From positions 1-64,000 of the forward strand of contig SNVD02003253.1 of the NCBI GenBank assembly GCA_013180625.2: 64,000 nucleotides of DNA, written 5' to 3'. The notes below the pieces were generated by a model. That model worked only from the letters and a program-made list of their open reading frames with translations, was not told the origin of the DNA and did no database searches. Positions 46,694 through 59,972 of this stretch are shown here, piece after piece. Made by a program: the position numbers and the translations under genes. This DNA is from Boswellia sacra. Taxonomy: Eukaryota > Streptophyta > Magnoliopsida > Sapindales > Burseraceae. The stretch's first letter is position 1, and each line of letters begins with the position of its first letter.

Positions 46694-48766
46694 CTAGCTT
46701 TTCTATTTGACTTTAAAATTTTTATATGTTAAACAAGACATGTTTATGATCATTTTTCATTTTGATTCACCTAAAAATTTGAAGTATGCAATTTTTGGTG
46801 AATTTTTGAACTTTGATGAAACAAATATGAAAATCCCCTGTTTCAAAATAAAGCATGGGAAACATACTGTAGATGAGTGACTTTTCCCTCATGAAAACTA
46901 TTGATTTTTGGTATATGAGATTTTGAATATGATTCCTTATAAACTACAAGGGTTCATGGTTGTTGAAGCTTTATAGAAATTTTTATGATTTTTCAAATTT
47001 GTGTTAGTAAATTTGAAATTTTTAACTTTTGGAACAGAGTAAGCAAAACGATTTGCTTTTGACAAACCTAAACTCAACAAAAAGTTGTGATTTTTGGAGG
47101 GATGAATCTTGTATATGTCTTTTACTAGACTATAGAATTTTATAATGATTTGATCATTGTTGAGATTTTAATGAATTTTCAAAGTCATGTTTCTCAGTCT
47201 AAAAGGCTATTGTATAGAATTTGAATTTATGCAAAACTAAGTAGTTTCAAGGAGTATATGACCTCATTTTGATATGATAATTTGAATGAGGTATTTTATA
47301 TGTGTTTAATTGATTGCTACAAAATTTTGTGAGAATTGCACCAAGCATTATCTTTCTACAAATCATCCAATCAAGTGTGTACAGTGTTGAGTTAGTGAAT
47401 GTGTCACTTTTAGTTATTATGTTTGATGATGCTTAGGGAGAAATTTGACAATTTCTAAGTTAACTTAAGGACTTTGCAGTGAAGCTTAATTAGGTAAGTA
47501 AGCTAGACTCCTAATTGAGGTCACAATGGATATATTATTGTTTTATGAGATGTGTTTTGTTCCATATGCTTATGTATATATGAAAGTTATGTTTTGATTG
47601 AAATACTCTGTTTATGACGTGAATGAAAGCTTTGATTGTGATCTTGTGCATATGGATTTGATATGTGATGGTATGAAATGGGGTGAAAATGAAATGTGAT
47701 ATGCTATGAAAGTAAAATTCATGCCTAAGACCTTAGGGTACCAAGTTTTCATTGTTGGACTAGCTAAAGGGAGGTCCAAACCATGTATTTCTCTATTCGA
47801 GATTCGGTAGCATGAGACTGATATAACTCTTATTGTTGGACTAGCTTTATTTCAGTATATAAGTGCTTATCTGAGGGAAGATCTAGACCATGTGTTTTCA
47901 TGTATAGAAATCGATAGCATGAGATCTGTATAACCCGGATTGTCAAACTAGCCTTAGTTTATGGCTTCAACTTAGATATAAATGATCGAATGAGAGAAAG
48001 TTTAGACCATGTGTTTCCTTGTGCAGGATTCGATAGCATAAGCCTAGTATAACTGGAATTGTCATACTAGTCTTTCTTTGTTAATGATGATAGGTCCCTA
48101 AGTTTATGTTTGATATGTGATAAGTATAATAAGCAATTGTATTGATGCATAAGAAGGGAAATGGCCCAGTGGAGGCCTAAATGTTCTAGATGCAAATCTT
48201 GCAATGGTGTGTGGCATGTGTGGCCCAGGAGTGCAGCCCCTATGGTTTGCAATTTGCACCAAAATAAAGACTTTACGCAAGCATGCAAGGTCCCCTGCAC
48301 ATGAGCGCAACCTCTATTATTTGTAATTTGTTTGTATGGCTTGTGTGACAAGTAATTAGTTACTTGTATGATAAGCAATGGTTATGAAGTGTACTCTATG
48401 TTGGATTTTTCTTCGTTGGCAATTGTTATTGCACTAACCTAGCTTACTTACAGAGTTAATACTCATTAGTCTGTTGTTTACCTCACGTGACTGATGAAAT
48501 TTAGCATGTCTCGAGGATTTTTGGCATAGAGACGACAAAATTCCCTTGGCAACCATTTGACTGTTGTGTCAAATTGTTATTGTCTATCATTATTTCGATT
48601 TTTTGAGCTACAATTGTATATGATACTGCGCTATAGTTGACAGTTATTGGGAACTTAGGTTTCTGAATAATATTAATGCTATTTGCCTTAGTTCTCAATT
48701 TATTGTTATGAATGACTGAATGTTATCAGTTGCACTTAGAATCCCTTTGGGTTTTGGGGTGTGACA
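46694..48766 (+). repeat. 3' LTR, right part
   Basis: This continues the LTR after CACTA 2 and ends gggttttggggtgtgaca, followed by the TGAAC duplication. Its last ~370 bases resemble, in reverse complement, 50637-51035. Confidence 0.8.
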
Positions 48767-48771
48767 TGAAC

Positions 48772-50636
48772 TTATCTCTTAGACATTACACAACGATCAC
48801 TTAGGAGTAGAAAATTTAATAATATATTTCGTCTTTATAAAATGATTGAAGAAAAATATTTCTACTATATGAAATCAATTTATCTAAGATAGCACATAGC
48901 TTAATTTAATAAAATTATCATATTCATAATTCTACACTTGACACTCCTTTTTTTATTTAAAAAATTATATTACTAAATTGTCCTTAAGTAAAGTTACAAA
49001 ATCACCCTTTTCTATTCCCTTTGTTCTGAATTTGCATATTATAAAATATATTTTTGGTAAACTATAACTCGTTCATGTGTATATCGGTTCAAAAGAAGAA
49101 AACAAGTTATTAATTAAAATATTCTATGGTTCTTCTCCTAGGAAACAAAACTAATGCAATCTCCAAGGAACACATCCAAGATGATGCAAATAAGTCTTGT
49201 TTAAATGGCTTCCTTTTAACCCAAGGACATAATAGTAATCCCCAATAAAATTAAAGATTTACATCATTTGAATCCAGTATATCAAACCAAGGACGTGAAT
49301 ATAAACCCCAACAAATTTAAAGCTGTCACAAACTAAATGAAGATAAAAACCATATAACTGGAGAATAAATGAACAACTGGGAAGATGCTAGGATAAGAGG
49401 TAGATAACAAGTTCAATTGGAAATTATATTAGAGAGCCCATTTTAATGAAATATATTTGATTTTGACATGGAGGTTCGACTGAATTCTATCATATGAAAA
49501 ATTTGGATGAAAATTACAAGTTAATTTACTAAATGTTAGCACGGGGCGTCAAAATTAGATTTTGGGGTTCATGATATGGCCCCACCCACTAATCAATTCC
49601 AATTTCTTAGTTTATAATCAATATTAATGAGCCTAAATTCTTTCTGTTATCGAGCATTTATATAAGTGATAGGAAAATTCTTAATTATTTACAATATCAC
49701 ATCTTATGATGTAAATGATTTTATGAAATAATTAATGTAAAATTTGATAAATAAGTTTAATAAGAGTCATATTCTTCTATATAATAAATTGAATAGATAT
49801 AATTTAAAACCTTTTTAATGTTTTAACTTATTTTAAAATTCAACTTGCAGATATCGTGTATATTTAATTACTAGTCCTGTGAGTTAATTTCTACCTATAA
49901 TTCATTGTGTTTGAGGCTTACAATGACATTTATGATAACTGAAATTACACTCTCAGAAAAAAGCTATATTTTTAATTTATTAAATATTATTTCTGAGAAC
50001 TTCCTAATATAATGAGCTTAAATATACATGACTTTCGATGGTAATAGAAGATGAGTTAAGCAAACCTGAACTTTAATCGACTTACTGAGTTTTGATAAAA
50101 AAAATATATTCGAAAGCAAAATGATTAATGAGATGGAAAACGTAGTATTAAAGTTAATTGTGCGACAAAGAGAAAGAGGCCCATCTCCTAAGAATGACAT
50201 TAAAGTTAACAAGTCACCATATGCTCCTTATAAGAAAAATTGATTACATATCCATATTCCTTCTCTAAATTTCCAAAATCAAAACATAGGGTTAAAACTA
50301 GAGTTGTATTCTTAGTATCTTTTGTATTAAAACTTCCATTTTCTATGCCATATTGATTTTTTTTTAATTTGTTTAAAGGTAGAATTTAAGCAAAAGAAGA
50401 AAACATATTTTTTTCCTTTTAATTAATTCTAATATTTAAGGATGTATCTAAGAATCTTTTTCAGAAAAATTTAAGTTGAATATTATATCTACAACTTTTG
50501 GTTCGAAGGAAGGATTCTAGAGTTTCGAAATTTTATCTACTATTTTTTTTTGTAGTAAGAATTGTATATCCCAATATTACATTACCCAAATAACTTAAGT
50601 TCTTTGTTCTGCGTATTCTTTAGTGGAGAGACAAAA
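48772..50636. other. AT-rich spacer, no gene seen
   Basis: No reading frame with recognisable similarity and no clear repeat. The least AT-rich part is near 49545-49610 (gcacggggcgtc, ggccccaccca). Confidence 0.5.
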
Positions 50637-51035
50637 CATGTCACACCTCAAGACCTATCACACCTCGACCCATAAAGGATCCTAGGAGTAACTACAGACA
50701 TTCAATCAAAGCAATCAATTGAGAACTAAGGCAAACAAACATTACAATTTTATTTATTGACTACAGTTCCCAAGACAACTTACAACTATTGTACTATAAC
50801 TTATATACACCGTAATACAAAAATCAAACAATCATAAATAAAGCAACAAAGGCGCAGTGGACTATTAGTTGCCAAAGGAATGTGGTCATCGCCATGCCAA
50901 AAATCGTTTGTTGCTTATCACAATCTATTGGTCAACTGAGGCACACAATAAACTAAATGAGTAATAACTCAATAAGTAAGCTACTTGAAGGCAGTAGCAT
51001 AGTCAATCAACAGAAAACTAAATAAAGAATGTAGT
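50637..51035 (-). repeat. Inverted fragment of a gypsy LTR
   Basis: The block starts catgtcacacc and shares, in order, attgagaactaaggcaaa, gttgccaa-ggaat, catgccaaaaatc and taagtaagcta with the reverse complement of the last ~370 bases of the LTR ending at 48766. It therefore represents the 3' end of a related LTR in minus orientation. It abuts gypsy coding sequence in plus orientation, a rearranged junction. Confidence 0.65.
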
Positions 51036-51049
51036 TACTATTCATCATT

Positions 51050-52535
51050 TGTTTCTTCATGTCCTCAAGCTAGTAAAGCCCCAAATGCTCCAAGCAGAAT
51101 TCACAATGTTCCAGGTAGAGAAAAACGAGTGCAAGGAAGAGTCTATGCCCTCACCACCACCGAAGCTCGAGAAGCTCCATCCGTTGTTTCTGGTATTATC
51201 TTTATTCTTGGTCGCAATGCTTATTTATTGTTTGACCCAGGTACTACTCATTCATTTATGTCTCGTACTTTTGCTAATAAAGTGAAAGTAAAACCCTCAA
51301 TTATGGATTTTGAGATGTGTGTTTCTACTCCTTCGGCAATGACATTGTCTGCTAGAGAAGAGTTGAAATCCTACACGATTAAAATAGACAGTTAGGAGTT
51401 GGATGCCAATCTAATCATCTTAGAGAGGCGTGATTTTGATGTGATTTTGGGTATAGATTGGCTATCTAAATATTGTGTAGATATCAAATGCTTTGCGAAG
51501 AAAGTGGTATTCCATACCTCAATTGGATTGGAGTGTAGTTTTGTCGGGACGAAAATAATTTCATTGCCACAGATTGTCTCAACCTTAAAAGCTCAGAAGT
51601 TCCTTCAGAAGGGATGCATGGGTTTCTTGGCTTATGTTATAGAAACACAGAAGGAAGAAAAAGGTATTCAAAACATTCAAGTGGTAAATGAATTAACAGA
51701 TGTATTTCCAGAGGAATTACCTGGATTTCCTCCCAATCAAGAGATTGAATTCACTATCGATCTCTTACTGGGGAACCACTCCTATATCCAAAGCTCTATA
51801 TCGGATGTCACCAATAGAACTTATGGAACTGAAGGAGCAGTTACAGAAGTTACTAGATAAGGGTTTCATCCGTCCTAGTGTCTCTCCTTAGGGAGCACCA
51901 GTTCTTTTTGTGAAGAAAAAGGATGGAACAATGAGATTGTGCATTGATTATCGTGAATTGAATCGGATGACTATAAAGAACAAGTATCCACTTCTAAGGA
52001 TTGATGACCTGCTCGATCAGTTAGATGCGGCAAGGGTGTTTTCCAAGATTAATCTTCGATCTGGATATCATCAATTAAATATTGAAAAGGAAGACATTTC
52101 CAAGATTGCCTTTCGAACGAGGTATGGGCACTATAAATTCTTGATGATGCCTTTCAGACTCATGAATGCTTCAGTAGCTTTTATGGATCTTATGAATCGT
52201 GTTTTTAAGGAATTCTTAGACAAATTCCTGATTGTATTTACTGATGATATCTTGGTGTATTCCAAGGATTCTAAAGAACATGAAGAGCATGTAAGAATGG
52301 TGTTGCAGATATTAAGAGAGAAGAAATTGTACGCCAAATTCAAGAAATGTGAGTTTTGGCTTAATCAAATTTCCTTCTTGGGTCATATTGTTTCAGGTGA
52401 TGGACTCTTTGTAGACCCAAATAAAGCGGAGGCTATTGTGAAATAGCCAAGACCAACTAATGTAACTGAAGTACGAAGTTTTCTGGGATTGGTCATGTAC
52501 TATAAGAGATTTATTGAAGGTTTTTCTAGGATAGC
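51050..52535 (+). pseudogene. Gypsy protease and reverse transcriptase fragment
   Basis: Pieces follow in order. GRVYALTTTEAREAPSVVSG and LFDPGTTHSFMS (51129-51395) form the protease, with DPG in place of the usual DSG. FDVILGIDWLSKY (51399-51860) follows. Then comes the RT (51910-52446): [88 protein letters not shown]. The first catalytic Asp (normally FSKIDLRSGYHQ) is Asn, while the DD pair is kept. Stops at 51394, 51858, 51889 and 52444 break the frame. The sequence ends at SFLGLVMYYKRFIEGFSRIA, exactly where the next element is inserted at 52536. Gag, RNase H and integrase are not seen. Confidence 0.88.
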
Positions 52536-53941
52536 TGATAAGTGGGTTTATACTCACAATTTAAGTATCTTTAAGCTTAATATTCTGTTGGTTTTTAGGT
52601 ATGTTTGTTACTTTTACGTGTGTTTGTGTTTGTATTGGTTAAATAACGTTGGAGTATGAATGTGGAGAATTTGCAAGCAAAAATACGGTAATTTGAGCAA
52701 TTACAGTCATTATCTTTAAATGGTCTGTCAACTTCTCAGATTTTTCTATATTGAGATGTAACGAACTAGAGTTCATGTGATATACTGTTGGAAAGCCCCA
52801 AAAGTCTACTTTCTGGCAGAGTTTACGGTTCGTCAATTGGAGTTTTGTATGAGAAGTTATTCGGAGTTTTGTACAAAAGGGCAAAATTGTAATTTGTAGT
52901 ATTGCGAGGTACTGGAGCAAGCTTAGAATTTTGTAGTTGGCCCCTTAAGTTGAAGCTTTCAATTTTTGTAATTTAGCCCTTGCTTATAAATATGAGAATT
53001 TTTCTCATTTTAGGATATCACCCATTCGAGAGAAGAACTCTTCACCCTCTAGAAAGAGAAACTCTCTCCCCTCTTATGGCGGTTGGCGTGACAGTTTTCG
53101 ATGCCGGAAATCCATAGTCATCGGATTTATCTCTAACAGTCTAGTTTTCTTTTTTCCTCATTTTTAATTATGTTTGTTGTGTGTATTTTTTTAATATGAA
53201 TTAAATTCTGTCTTCTAGGGTTAAGATGTAACCAAATTATGATACTCTAGTTAATTGAATTCAATATATTAGTTATTTATTCCATGATTGTTGAGCAATT
53301 TAATTATATGCTTAATGCTTGTGAAAGCCTGATCAACTTTTGCATGATTTGAGATATGAATTGGGACTAAGAAGTGGCATTCATATTAGTCCTTAATTAT
53401 TTTGCTATAAATCAACATGAGTTAGAGATATGAATGTGATTTGTGTAATCTTATTGATTTTTTGCGCTTAATGGGTATTAATAGTGAGTTAGATGAGACA
53501 AAGATGTGATTCTAATCTATTAATGTACATTGTTATTGTTTGAGAGAGAATAACGATTGCATCAGTGAAATCGATTGGCAACAATTAGGAATAAGGCTGG
53601 TATTATAGTAATTAATAACTAGATGGATTAATTTCGGTGAAATCGGTGCCCCAGAGCTTTGTGTTATTGTATTTTCTTTTTAGTTTTGCGACTACTTTTT
53701 GTTAGTGTTAATTTTCTATTTAATCTCCCTACAAATCAAATCTCAATCTTGATTCTTTTTATTTTAAATAAGAGTTAATAAAATTTTGGACTGATGGAAT
53801 CTTAAATAAATGGATCATAGGTTGGTTGAATATTGAGTTCTGCTTAGGCTAATTAGTAACGACAATCCTCATGGGAACGATATCTGTATTCTCACTTTAT
53901 TACTTGTAACGATTCTGTATACTTGTGGATTTTTTGCAACA
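52536..53941 (+). repeat. 5' LTR of the Athila/Tat-like element
   Basis: It is 1406 bp and closely similar to 59973-61052 (agcttaatattctgt, cctctagaaagagaaactc, gattgttgagcaatttaatt). It begins TG and ends CA. Confidence 0.88.
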
Positions 53942-53947
53942 AGTTTT

Positions 53948-53966
53948 TGGCGTCGCTGTCAGGGAT
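53948..53966 (+). promoter_or_regulatory. Primer-binding site
   Basis: tggcgtcgctgtcagggat lies seven bases after the LTR. It differs at a few positions from the tggcgccgttgccgggga site of this lineage. Confidence 0.7.
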
Positions 53967-54947
53967 TGTCTTGTTTATTAATATTGAAATAATTTAACTC
54001 TATTTTGGTATGTATCTATATATTGTTTGCATTTAACTTTTGTTTGTGTTGTTTTTCTTTTCTTGTTGTTTAATACTATTAAATATTTTTGGTGTGTTGA
54101 ATTTTCAACTTTTATTTTAGTCTCATTTTTGTGCGTTATTTTTTTTATCATTAAAAAAAATTTCAAGACAAACAGAAAATTCACGCAATCACGCAAGTCT
54201 CCTTGCGTAGGAGCGCAACCTGATTTCCAACCACTTCTTCCTCCCATCACTAGCACTATTCATAATCGCAATCACTATTTATCAAAGGCAGTCGGCGAGT
54301 GAGACTTCACCATCCCCACCAAAGTGTAGATTGGGACTTTATCTACCATTCTTCCTTCTTCACCAACCTCAAACAACCACAGGAACACCTCCAAAACCTC
54401 AATCTAAGATTCGGACCACCACTTAAACCACCATCAACCACCACTAGCCACCCATCTCTTCCTTGTTCCTCTTCTTTTCCATATTTCGACAGTCACCACT
54501 CCTCCTCTCCTCATTAACCAATCCAAATAGAGAGATCCAAGCTTCCATACTCCATCAATTGAAAGAAATTTGGTGAAAATTTTCCAACAAGAGTGTATGT
54601 GCAAATTTCTAAAGTTGGATAATTCTCAGGGGGTTATCTGTCATGTTTTAAAGTTTTTGGGTGCTGTGTAACCAGTTTTGTGACTGTTTTTGATTGATTT
54701 TCTTGTTGTTTCCAATTTAGTCTTTGCAAATTGAGTTGTTTGAGAGTGAATTGAATTCCTGAAATTGATTGTGTGATTTTTGCATTGTTATGGATTATGA
54801 TTTTGAGTTTTAAGTATTGTCTATTGTGAATTTGATTTTGTAGTATTATTTGTTTAGCATTCATTTTAGTTTGCATTCATTTTGTTTTAATAAAAATTTC
54901 AGTCTTGTTTTTAATTGTTTACGTGTTGATTTTCTTGCTTTTAAGTT

Positions 54948-56280
54948 GTGACAATACGCATGGAAATTGATATTGAAGTTATAGATGAATTAAAGGATTT
55001 AGTTGTAGCTTTATCCAAAGAGATGCTAAAAGCTGAAGTCAAAGCCTTATCAAGGAACTTGAGAAATTTGAATGTGAATGTTGTACGTAAATGGTGTGAT
55101 GGAGATCATTGTAGTATTGATTGTATAGTTGGGAATGAGTTTGTAGTCCCAAATACTTGCCGGACAAAGCGTGTGCCAAACTTTTAAAGGCAATAGTACT
55201 ACCATCACTCAAAAACATACCCAAACACCTATGATTCATCTTGGACAAATTTTCCCAACCAGTCATGGGATAATGAGCTTAATTGTTTTGATTCTCAAAT
55301 TTTGTAGTATAAAGAAGAAAAAAGTAGTTTGGAGGAAGCTCTTGCTCAACTAGATGCCAATGTCTCTAAATTTTCAGCAAGCATTTCTCAATTTTCAGCA
55401 AACACTTCTCAATTCATGGCTGAAACAGAAAAGACTTTTCAAAGCCAAGCAGCCTCAATTCGAAATCTTGAGATGCAAGTTAGCCAATTGGCAAGTATGA
55501 TTTCAACAGAACCTCAAGAAGCATTCTCAAGTAGCATTGAAGCAAATAATGAGGAAGTGATGATGATTGCCTTAGCAAGAGAAGAACAAATTGACAAGTC
55601 CCATGACAATTACAAGGAAGCTGAGGATAGCCAACACACATGCCAATTTAAGTAGAACATTGAGCAGCCATATCTAGAAACATCACCACCATCATATGTC
55701 CCACCAATCCCTTTTCCTCAACGTCTCAAAAGGAACAACTTAGACAAGCAATTTCCTAAATTTCTTGATATTTTTAAGAAATTACATTTTAACATTCCAT
55801 TTGTAGATTTGTTGGAGCAAACACCTAGATTTATGAGATTCATGGAAGAAACTTTGTCCGACAAAAAGGAATTGGAAAAACATGACGTGAAGAAGCTAAG
55901 AGAGGAGTGCACTACCATTTTGAGAAAGAAAGTGCCTCGGAAATTAAAGAATTCAGAGAGTTTTCCTTGTTCCATTAATAGAGCATTTTATAATTATGGT
56001 GCAGACATTATTTTTGATGGCATGTTCTATTTTTAAGAAACTTTGCCTTGATGAAACCAAAATCTCTCATAGATTAGGTTGCAGTAGCACTTTAGATTAT
56101 AGAAATCTTCATGTCATCATGTTAAATTTGCAACCACTACTCCAAGAAATTTTTGAATTCAAGCTTAAATCATCAATTCTTGAAGCAAAATCATGTGAGG
56201 AGACTAATGAAGCTATCCAAATTTTCATATCTTTGAAGAAGATTTTGACTTCAACTCCTATCCCAGCTGAACCAGATTGA
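54948..56280 (+). pseudogene. Athila/Tat-like gag and protease remnant
   Basis: Four pieces lie in order. 54958-55186 reads IDELKDLVVALSKEMLKAEV and KWCDGDHCSIDC. About 55215-55310 reads NTYDSSWTNFPNQSWDNELN in another frame. 55329-55655 reads QFMAETEKTFQSQAASIRNL and EMQVSQLASMIS. About 55690-56035 reads PPIPFPQRLKRNNLDKQFPK, FLDIFKKLHFNIPFVDLLEQ and RAFYNYGADIIFDGMFYF. These are the usual gag C-terminal motifs of this lineage, followed by the protease start, where the expected DLG is NYG, so the catalytic Asp is lost. Stops and frameshifts separate the pieces. No RT follows. Downstream 56040-56280 is open but unrecognised. Confidence 0.75.
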
Positions 56281-56861
56281 ATTAGCTTCAATTTTTCTTC
56301 ATTTCTTGTTGTTTATTTTCCTTTAATTAGTTATTTTTTATGTTTGATTTATACTAGCTATTTTTTTCGTAATTTTGTTTACTTGTTTATTTTATATTGT
56401 TTTGTAGGAACGTTGAGCTGATGACATTAAATCAAGCCTTACTTGGGAGATCAATATTCGGAATAGAACTTCATTTCACAGTCGGCATATAAAGTCCTAG
56501 TCATTGCTTCAACTGTCGAGGATCTGATCAACAAATTGCAAGAATTCATTTTTAAACTCGATCCAACAGCGGCTCAAATAAATTGGTTTGAAAGAAGTGA
56601 TCAGAGGCGTGAATTGGATTTGACACTCCGATTGTAATCAGTTGCCCTGGTTTGAATCTCTTTATTTTTGTTTTTATTGTGTTCGTGAAAGTTTCTTTTT
56701 TCCTATTGATCCTTTTACTAGCAATCCAGTAGGCTAATCTGTTAGAGTGGCGGGGTGAAAAGTTCAAACATTTTTGAAGCGCATTTCGGTTTTGTTATGT
56801 TTGAAGTGGCAGAGTTAGGGAATATAGTTTTGATCTTTTCAAACCCATTCTAACTAACTTG

Positions 56862-58699
56862 TGTTGACCCAGGTATGGCAACCCAAGAGGGGAGGTGAAT
56901 TGGGTTTTTATTTATCAAAACAGATTTGGAAAACTTTTCTTGAAAGATCAAAATTAGTTTACTCTTTCTTTGAGAATAAAGGTGAAGAAGATGAAAACAG
57001 AAGTTGTCTAAGATGCAATCAAGAGAATAGCAATAATAAACAATCACAAGTGCAAATAAACATAAAGAGGATAGGGATAGAGAGAGTGCAAACTCAATTT
57101 ACGTGGTTCGGCAAACCTTGCCTACATCCACGGGCTCCTAGCTCCATGAGCTAAGCTTTTCACTAAGTTGTAGAAATCTTTACAACTTGCTTGATGAACA
57201 ACCTCACCAAGACTTTTTCTTACAACCCTTGATAACACCATACCAAGAGTTCTTTTTGATGAACAACCTCATCAAGGCAACTTCCTTCAACCCTTAATAA
57301 CACCACACTAAGAGTTCCTCTTGATGAACAACCTCACCAAGGCAACTTCCTTCAACCCTTGAAAATACCACACCAAGAGTTCTTCTTGATGAACAACCTC
57401 ACCAAGGCAACTTTCTTCAACCCTTGATAATACCACACCAAGAGTTCTTCTTGATGAACAACCTCACCAAGGAAAGAGTTCTCTCAAGGATAACTTTTTA
57501 TCCTTTACAAGAATATCTCACTCTTACCACAATACAAGAACAAGGATAATTTTTACAACAAAAGTACACCTCTCTTCAAAGAGTAGATAAAGAATATAAA
57601 AGCTCTCTAGACTTGATATTTCTCTTGTTTTTTGCTTGATAAATGCTTCTCTTGCTCTTGTTGAATGCATGGGCGAAGGGCTCCTTTTATAGGCAAATGG
57701 GAAGAACTTAATCAAGTGAAGACACTAACTCCAAATTTTCTACCCACCATAAAAACTGTAATCTTGTCTGCCCTTTTTGTCAATGTTTTGTTTGAAATTT
57801 GAAAATATGCAAAACATAAAAGATTTGTAAAATTGAATAATATTTCCAACGCATCAAGAACCAAGTCATTTGGATATTTGTAGCTTAAGATATGGCCAAA
57901 ATACCATTTGGTGCTCATGTGACTTAATTTTTCTTCCTTGTGTCAGTCTATCGAATTAAATGATAATTCTGTCAGCCTTCCGTTTAAAATTTGAATTTCT
58001 TAAAAACATAAAAGATCTGAATATTTCAATAATCTTTCCAAAACATTAAGAATAAAAGCATTTGGATATCTCTATCTCAAGATATGGATAAAATATCATT
58101 CAGTGCTCATATGAGTTGATTTTTTTTCTTTGTCAGTCTACCAAATTTCATGTCAATTATGTCAGCCTTTCATTTGAAATTTGAATTTCTTCAAACATAT
58201 GAAATGTGATTCATTATGTCCTCTTTCCAATGCCATAAGAATCAAGTCATTTTGATTTTTCTAGCTCAAGATATGTCCAAAAGAGTATTCGGTGCTCATG
58301 TCAGCTGCTTCCATTTGTCTTTCAATTTGTATGATGATTTGGACAACCTTACACTTGAAATTTAAATTTATTTAAAACATATGAAATGTTATAAATTGAG
58401 TAAACTTTCCAAAGGCTCAAGAATCACATCATTTGGACATCTGTAGGGAAATATATGACCAATTGATTGAATATTGCTTATGTGTCACATTCCTTGAATC
58501 AAACCTTGTTCTTAAACTTTGGTGCCTTTAACATGTAGTCTTCTCCTTAGCTTCAACACTTCATTTTAATAAGCCTCTTCTTGATTTTACAATTATTTCA
58601 ATGATATTACTCTTGCAAATAAATAAACATGTTAGTAAATCACAATGAATCAATGTGTATTGTTATCATCAAAATTATCATGTAGCCTTAGGGCTAACA
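56862..58699 (-). mobile_element. Solo LTR of the copia family
   Basis: It runs from tgttgacccaggtatggcaa to ccttagggctaaca and matches both LTRs of the 22651-29175 element. ACTTG flanks it at 56857-56861 and 58700-58704. There is no internal sequence, so it is the product of recombination between two LTRs. It is 1838 bp, about 65 bp longer than the others, because its minisatellite (57189-57475) has five units where the full element's LTRs have four. Confidence 0.95.
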
Positions 58700-58704
58700 A
58701 CTTG

Positions 58705-59958
58705 TAGTATAACCAACTTGTTTTGTAACGAACTACTGTTCTATTTGGTTTCTTTATTCGAGAGTTGTTTTCTTTTGTGACAAAGATATATAGGCTAGAA
58801 TCCTTAAGTCTGCGGGCTACTGGTCCCAAGGATTGTTGAAATAGACAGTCGTAACTTAGGTCTAACAATGCCACGTACCTTTGTTCTTTTCAGTTGTGTG
58901 GACGAATGATAAGTAAATGATTGAATTGAGAATAACTCTTAGAAAATGATAAATTATGCATAGAGCTGTGGGCATAAAATATTGGTTGGCTTTTACTTTA
59001 CTTTTAATTCCTTGAACAACATTGAGCGCATTGCCATGATCACTGAGTTGTTTGTTTTCTTAGAGAAGGTTTATGCAATTTAAGTGTTTCACAAGATTTC
59101 ATTGAATTCTAGAATCTGCTTGATTGTCACTTGAGGCAAAATCCTAGATTATACAACAATATTAAGGAAATGACTTAAGCCATCTTTAAATCGTTTGAGC
59201 CTTTCTAGCCAACCTATGTATGAATTCGATCCCTAGTTTCCCCTTTTGTGCCCATATAAGCCTTTTTTTTCGATTTGACTCACTAAAATTTCTCTTAACC
59301 CAAAAATTAATTTTTCCAAACAGTTTATCCCTTATCCATGAGCACGTAGGTCACTGAAGATTATATTTTGAGCTATGCTATGGTTTTGGGAAGTTAAGGA
59401 AGATTGGGAGGTGTAATGAGCTTTGATAGTGAGTTCTATTAAAAAAAAGTATCTTCTTTACTTTAATGCCACATTGAGAACAATGTGTTGATAAAAAAAA
59501 TCCAAATTTTTATCCTTTATTATACCTTCATCCTTGCCAAATGTTACAAGCTTAATAAAGTCCTATTTGATCCTTAGTGTTTACTTGTTTACATTAGTGG
59601 AAAGTGCCTTGAAAAGTAGGCCTATAGAGTTCTATTTTATGTATTAATTTCCGTATCAAATTGATTCATTTTTTGTGCATAAACTCATCGGGGTTGCAAG
59701 TGATTAAGCAAGAGTGGCCACACACATACACTCGAGGAATTTAGGTAAAGCGAAAACTACTATACTTGATGAAATTTTTTATCAAATGCAAAAATTTTGA
59801 AGTTTCCCTTGAGTTGTAATTTTTGTACAATCTTTGAGGCCTGTTTGTAATTCATATTAATTAAAAACTAACGGAGTGTTTAGGTTTCTAGTTTGTGTTT
59901 GTGTTCTTTGTTTCTCTTTGTTGTTTCTTTGTTTTGCTCGAGGATTAGCAAAATGTTA
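58705..59958. other. Non-coding 3' interior of the Athila/Tat-like element
   Basis: No protein similarity was found. It ends with the tract tgttaagtttgggggtatt immediately before the right LTR. Confidence 0.55.
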
Positions 59959-59972
59959 AGTTTGGGGGTATT

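Larger units (their letters stand above)
36463..48766 (+). mobile_element. Ty3/gypsy chromovirus-type element, deleted, split by CACTA 2
   Basis: The element is flanked by TGAAC at 36458-36462 and 48767-48771. It starts tataacatcccaactta and ends ggttttggggtgtgaca. The 5' LTR survives only as its first ~300 bp and runs straight into integrase, so the rest of the 5' LTR, primer site, gag, protease, RT and RNase H are deleted. The 3' LTR starts at 37827 after a polypurine tract (tttaagggggaagag) and continues across CACTA 2 to 48766, giving about 2.6 kb when the insertion is ignored. Without CACTA 2 the element is about 4 kb. Confidence 0.88.
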
